From: Drosophila miranda
Taxonomy: Eukaryota; Arthropoda; Insecta; Diptera; Drosophilidae
Length of the DNA stretch: 64,000 nucleotides
NCBI RefSeq assembly: GCF_003369915.1
Contig: NC_046675.1
Span: 26,846,001 to 26,910,000, forward strand
Direction: 5' to 3'
Made by a program: the position numbers and the translations under genes. Below the pieces are notes generated by a model. It did no database searches. It had not been told where the DNA came from and saw only the letters and a program-made list of their open reading frames with translations. Each line of letters begins with the position of its first letter. Position 1 is the stretch's first letter. Positions 57,138-64,000 of the stretch are shown here, in pieces.

Positions 57138-58064
57138 TTAGCGGTTCCAGACATCCAGTAGCTTGATAGCGTTCTCCAGGCATCCCGAGGAGATGACGAG
57201 AGCGTGAACATTGCGGAGATGATTATTGTAGCCCATTTCAATCAGTTTTTCCAGCTGCTCACGAAAAGACAGTAGCAAATACTTGTAAATAAGATCCAAC
57301 ATGACCTCCCGAAGAACGGCCCGAATGTCGCCCAGGTTCAAGGCGCTGTGCGACGCCTGCCAAGGGTTGGGCAGCGGCTCTCTGTTCTCAAGTCCGCGCT
57401 GGGAATTTCCCCCATTGTCCTGGCCGCGCGAGAACTGCTGATAGTTCCTGGCCACAATATCTTCTTCGGATCTGCGCATTTCACTTTCGAGGCGGCCCAG
57501 CAGCTGATGACCACCAGGGACGAGCTCCAAGTGCATTATTAGCAGATGACGTCGACGGCGTGCATACTCCAGCTTGGCCAGACTCATGGGCAGCAACACC
57601 TTCAGGGCCACCTTGCGATTGCTCTTCAAGTAACTACGGAGCGCGTCGCCCGTGATGCCATTCTTTTTCAGAACCTGCTTCAAGTGCTTCATCAACAGGT
57701 TCCTCAGACTGTCCGAATTATAGATAATCTTTCTCAAGCCTTCGGCAAGCTTACGCCCGACCAGGCCGGTCCACGCCGCCTGTTTTGGGGGCGCGGCCAC
57801 AGCTGCCGGTGGGCTGGGCGCTGCGCTGCCTCGACGGCACACCACATACACATTGACGCCAGAAGTGATGCCAACGGTGTCAATAGTGCCATCATCACGG
57901 AGCACCTGGCCGCCGAAGACCAGCACGATTTTGTCAATAGCCTGCTCGAAACGCACGGCCACCAGGGCCCGCAGATTCCGAATCAACTCATTCTTGCGCA
58001 CCGAGACGATTGCCTCCATATCTACGGACTTGGCCACTATTTCTATGTAGTTTCCGCGGCTCAT
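57138..58064 (-). CDS. Ubiquilin-like protein (Ubl-UBA), intronless
   Basis: 308 residues from MSRGNYIEIVAKSVDM. Seen: N-terminal ubiquitin-like fold (IRNLRALVAVRFEQAIDKIV, LVFGGQVLRDDGTID, GVNVYVVCRR) at residues 1 to about 80; a helical central region with STI1-like short helices (LRKIIYNSDSLRNLLMKHLK); a C-terminal UBA-type domain (LIEMGYNNHLRNVHALVISS then CLENAIKLLDVW). This order matches ubiquilins, which shuttle ubiquitinated clients to the proteasome. It is about half the length of standard ubiquilins and intronless, which suggests a retroposed paralogue, possibly the counterpart of D. melanogaster CG31528 (from memory). It is head to head with the kinase gene, 563 bases between start codons. 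Confidence 0.9.
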   Translation of the reverse strand: MSRGNYIEIVAKSVDMEAIVSVRKNELIRNLRALVAVRFEQAIDKIVLVFGGQVLRDDGTIDTVGITSGVNVYVVCRRGSAAPSPPAAVAAPPKQAAWTGLVGRKLAEGLRKIIYNSDSLRNLLMKHLKQVLKKNGITGDALRSYLKSNRKVALKVLLPMSLAKLEYARRRRHLLIMHLELVPGGHQLLGRLESEMRRSEEDIVARNYQQFSRGQDNGGNSQRGLENREPLPNPWQASHSALNLGDIRAVLREVMLDLIYKYLLLSFREQLEKLIEMGYNNHLRNVHALVISSGCLENAIKLLDVWNR

Positions 58065-58627
58065 GGCGTCGACTCGTATGAATTGTAGATATAAAGAAAA
58101 CGATCGATTCTGTTGTTGTCTGCTGTGCGGAATTTTTCAACTGAATTTGAGAAAGTTAGATTCCTGAAGTTTTCAGTCTGCTCTGATGCCAGAAAAATCT
58201 CCGCGTTTGATTCCGCAGTGAATTTTATTCGAGAGCTACAATCGGCTTTACCTACACTAGATATTTACCAGCAATAAAATAAAACTCCGCAGACATGTCG
58301 GAACCTTTATTCCACATCCACTCAGCCCCCACTCTGTCTGTCGTTTCAGACGGATCGTGCTTGCAACTGGCTCCCCAAGTTCGAGGGCAGGTAGCCGAGT
58401 CAACAAGCAAACACCGGGGTACTCCGCTGGGAGCACACATCCGCATCCTATCCACAGCTGCGGCCAGAGGCAGCGAGGACGCACACGTACTCGGACACGG
58501 ACACGGACACGGACACGGACACGTGGTACGGAACACAACAGGGACAGGACTGGCCACAGCCGAATCAATTGGATTTCAAAGGGAGAGGTGGATCCGCAGG
58601 TTGGCGAGCACCATTGATGTAACAGCC
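58065..58627. other. Divergent promoter and kinase leader
   Basis: Lies between the ubiquilin-like gene and the kinase start codon. An in-frame extension upstream of the kinase ATG is open from 58295 (111 extra codons, with a GGACAC-repeat-encoded Gly/His run at 58494-58522). I treat it as leader because the kinase family starts at MGANTS. Confidence 0.5.
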
Positions 58628-62113
<3,486 letters not shown>

Positions 62114-62355
62114 TTTCGTACGATCAGTGCGAATAGCACCCGAACCCTCCGCACGGAACTAATGGCACATTCTCGTATGTGCATATAAGTACATATTTAT
62201 GCATCATCGTGTGGCAACGCAACAGGTTTCACTGCGAGCACAAGCACAAGCCCCAAGGCACATCCATAGAGATCCAGAACCTACGAGTATTTTTCGAGTT
62301 CCGCTGAATTTCACCTTTGTACGAGCACGTGTACGCGTAGTTATACATAAATATA

Positions 62356-62361
62356 AATAAA
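62356..62361 (+). terminator. Poly(A) signal, kinase transcript
   Basis: AATAAA followed by AATAAAAC about 245 bases past the kinase stop. A further AATAAA at about 62523 could be a distal site, reaching the convergent gene's 3' end. Confidence 0.6.
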
Positions 62362-62560
62362 ATAAAACATATAATTTGTATTTCTTTTGCCTAAGTCTTA
62401 ACTGTAAGTCCCTTTGTACATATGCGTGTATGTATGATTAGCTGTTAGCTGAAATCAAAATAAATGTAAAGAGGCACTGCAGAAAGCGGGGTTTACCTCA
62501 CCAGGAATGTTCGGAAGAACTCAATAAAACTGGCAGCGTAGTTTCGATTTTTTTTAAGTT

Positions 62561-63588
62561 TTTATTTCAAGTTATATTTCATTCATGTTTCACATATTTT
62601 TGTAATGCCTTTTTTTGTATAAAAAAGAGTAAATAATTATGTTCTGTATGTATAATTGTTGTATTCACGCACTTGTTGATCTCTCGTTAAATAGTTATTC
62701 TGGGTTGGTGTTATTATTGGATTGGTGTGTGGCGAAAGTGGCTAAACACTAACCAAATTTCTATAATAATCCCCTTCTGTATATTATTTTATCAGCAAAA
62801 TGCAACATGTTAATAGTTTGTTAATTTCTCTGGTTCTATCCGCGTTCTCTCGTTTTCATTTGTGGGCTTTTACGGTTAATTTTACATTTTACGAATATCA
62901 TTTTAACATCTTTCACCCATCATTCCCCTCCCCACCCTGTCGTCAGCAGCTCAACTGCATTGGGGGCTGGGTGGGGTCGGAAGATGGTCGCTGGGTGTCG
63001 GTGCGAGGGTGAGAAAATAGAAAAAAATCAAGAAAGTCCCCAGCACGGGGAGCGTTTACTACGAGAAGCGTAAAGAGCAAGTGTGTGAATGATTCTTTCT
63101 CAATAGAAATGGTGTTCCACTCTGTATTTGTGGAAGGAGTATTTTAAAGATTCAATTAAGTTGAATAGCTTACAAGATTTAACGAATTTTTCTTTTGTTT
63201 TTTTTTTAAGCAAAAACAAATGCAATTGTTTAGAAAAGCGTCAGTTGTGTGTGTGTGTTCTGTGTCTCTTTAGAAAATCGGCTTTTTTGTTCTCCTCTTT
63301 TGGTTTTTTGTTTTTGTTAGAAGAATGAAGGAGTAGAAGAAACTACAAGCTGCTAAAATGATGTTCCGTGTATGTTTGTGTGAGTGTGTGGGAGGGAGAT
63401 GAGTGTAAGTGTATGTGTAGTGTAGTATAGTATGTAGTGTGTTTGGAGTTCGGCGTGTCATTTTTTGTTTGTTATTTTTCGGCTTTTTCTAAACAAAATG
63501 TTACTTTTTTTCGTTGAACTCCATGTGTGGCACTGCCGGCGGACATCCGCCGCAGCCGTTTGGTGGCTGCACTAAGCGCTTGGTCATA
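62561..63588 (-). other. Probable 3' UTR of the minus-strand gene at the window end
   Basis: TTTATT at 62561-62566 (AATAAA on -) would end a 1 kb 3' UTR for the gene whose stop codon is at 63589. The stretch is T-rich on + with GT-rich runs near 63365-63440. No other gene is seen. Confidence 0.5.
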
Positions 63589-64000
63589 CTATACTGTGGT
63601 GGTGTCCACAGACTCGATACGTGCAGCGCCCTCGTCTTTGGCCCCCACAGTAGCAGACTCCGCCCCGTTCAGCGCACCGCCATCGACATCGTTGCCCACC
63701 TCGACAGCGCCGGCATTGGCAGCTTCGCCATTCTTCTTGGCGCCAAACTGGATCAGCTCGACGTGCACGTTGATGGTTTTCCTCTGCGCTGTCTCTGCAG
63801 ACTCGTCTGGCTCCGACTTCACTACAGTATCACCCTCGGCAACAGCTGCGACTGCCGGAGCCGGCTCGCCACCGGTGGTGATGGTCAGCGAGAGATCGTT
63901 CAGTGATTTCAACACCTTGTCGACATCGTCCTGGGTGCTGGGAGTGCCATTGCGGTTGCCAAAGTAGAGGTAGCACTTGCCGAAGTGGCCTGTCAGGAAA
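63589..64000 (-). CDS. C-terminal part of an unrecognised protein, 5' end outside the window
   Basis: The frame is open from the window edge to the stop at 63589-63591. Seen: GHFGKCYLYFGNRNGTP, then an acidic-helical stretch (DDVDKVLKSLNDLSLTITTG), an Ala/Glu-rich tail, RKTINVHVELIQFGAKKNG and a low-complexity Ala/Gly/Val end. TTTCCTGACAG at 63990-64000 on - resembles an acceptor, so the exon may begin just inside the edge. I do not recognise the family. Confidence 0.8.
   Translation of the reverse strand, partial: FLTGHFGKCYLYFGNRNGTPSTQDDVDKVLKSLNDLSLTITTGGEPAPAVAAVAEGDTVVKSEPDESAETAQRKTINVHVELIQFGAKKNGEAANAGAVEVGNDVDGGALNGAESATVGAKDEGAARIESVDTTTV

Overview
This is euchromatic DNA from a Drosophila-like fly. 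All intron-containing genes use short introns with GT/AG borders. The gene set (eIF3a, the PGC-1 homologue spargel, a TRMT11 homologue, LIPT2, a DNAJC14-like J protein, an ELOVL elongase, an STK32-type kinase and a ubiquilin-like gene) is, from memory, the one found at the base of melanogaster 3R (82A, Muller element E). The dispersed repeats with hairpin starts and the long AT-rich array differ from what I know in D. melanogaster and would fit an obscura-group species; the species call is inference.

Layout. Bases 1-8.3 kb hold an elongase gene on + with two alternative copies of one exon. Bases 8.8-12.8 kb hold the DNAJC14-like gene on -, converging on it. Bases 13.4-14.1 kb are LIPT2 (+), head to head with the J protein across a promoter containing a TATCGATA site. 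Bases 14.2-15.9 kb are the TRMT11 homologue (-), tail to tail with LIPT2. Bases 16.0-16.64 kb are an AT-rich element with inverted ends. Bases 16.8-20.8 kb are eIF3a (+). Bases 21.0-21.9 kb hold a TIR element plus a second copy of its core. Bases 23.1-24.4 kb are an unrecognised 417-residue gene (-). Bases 24.9-29.6 kb are spargel (+).

Bases 30.0-31.5 kb hold a head-to-head pair: an uncharacterised 281-residue membrane-protein gene (-) and a 69-residue two-exon tail-anchored protein (+), which I assembled by joining splice sites. Bases 33.3-37.5 kb are a repeat block: a 2 kb AT-rich tandem array between direct copies of a dispersed element. Bases 37.5-55.1 kb are mostly non-coding, with only two gene candidates I can defend (the 3' end of a two-exon gene near 39.6 kb and a small secreted peptide near 50.7 kb). 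Bases 55.1-56.9 kb hold another copy of the dispersed element and a 933 bp element with perfect 13 bp inverted ends.

Bases 57.1-58.1 kb are a ubiquilin-like gene (-), head to head with an STK32/YANK-type kinase (58.6-62.1 kb, +). The first intron of the kinase carries an F-box-like reading frame with its own poly(A) signal. The window ends in the 3' part of an unrecognised gene on - (63.6-64.0 kb).

The genes are not an operon. They are mostly housekeeping functions (translation initiation, tRNA modification, protein lipoylation, lipid elongation, chaperone) in compact head-to-head and tail-to-tail pairs, followed by a repeat-rich, gene-poor stretch. Exon borders were placed by eye from splice consensus and reading-frame continuity.
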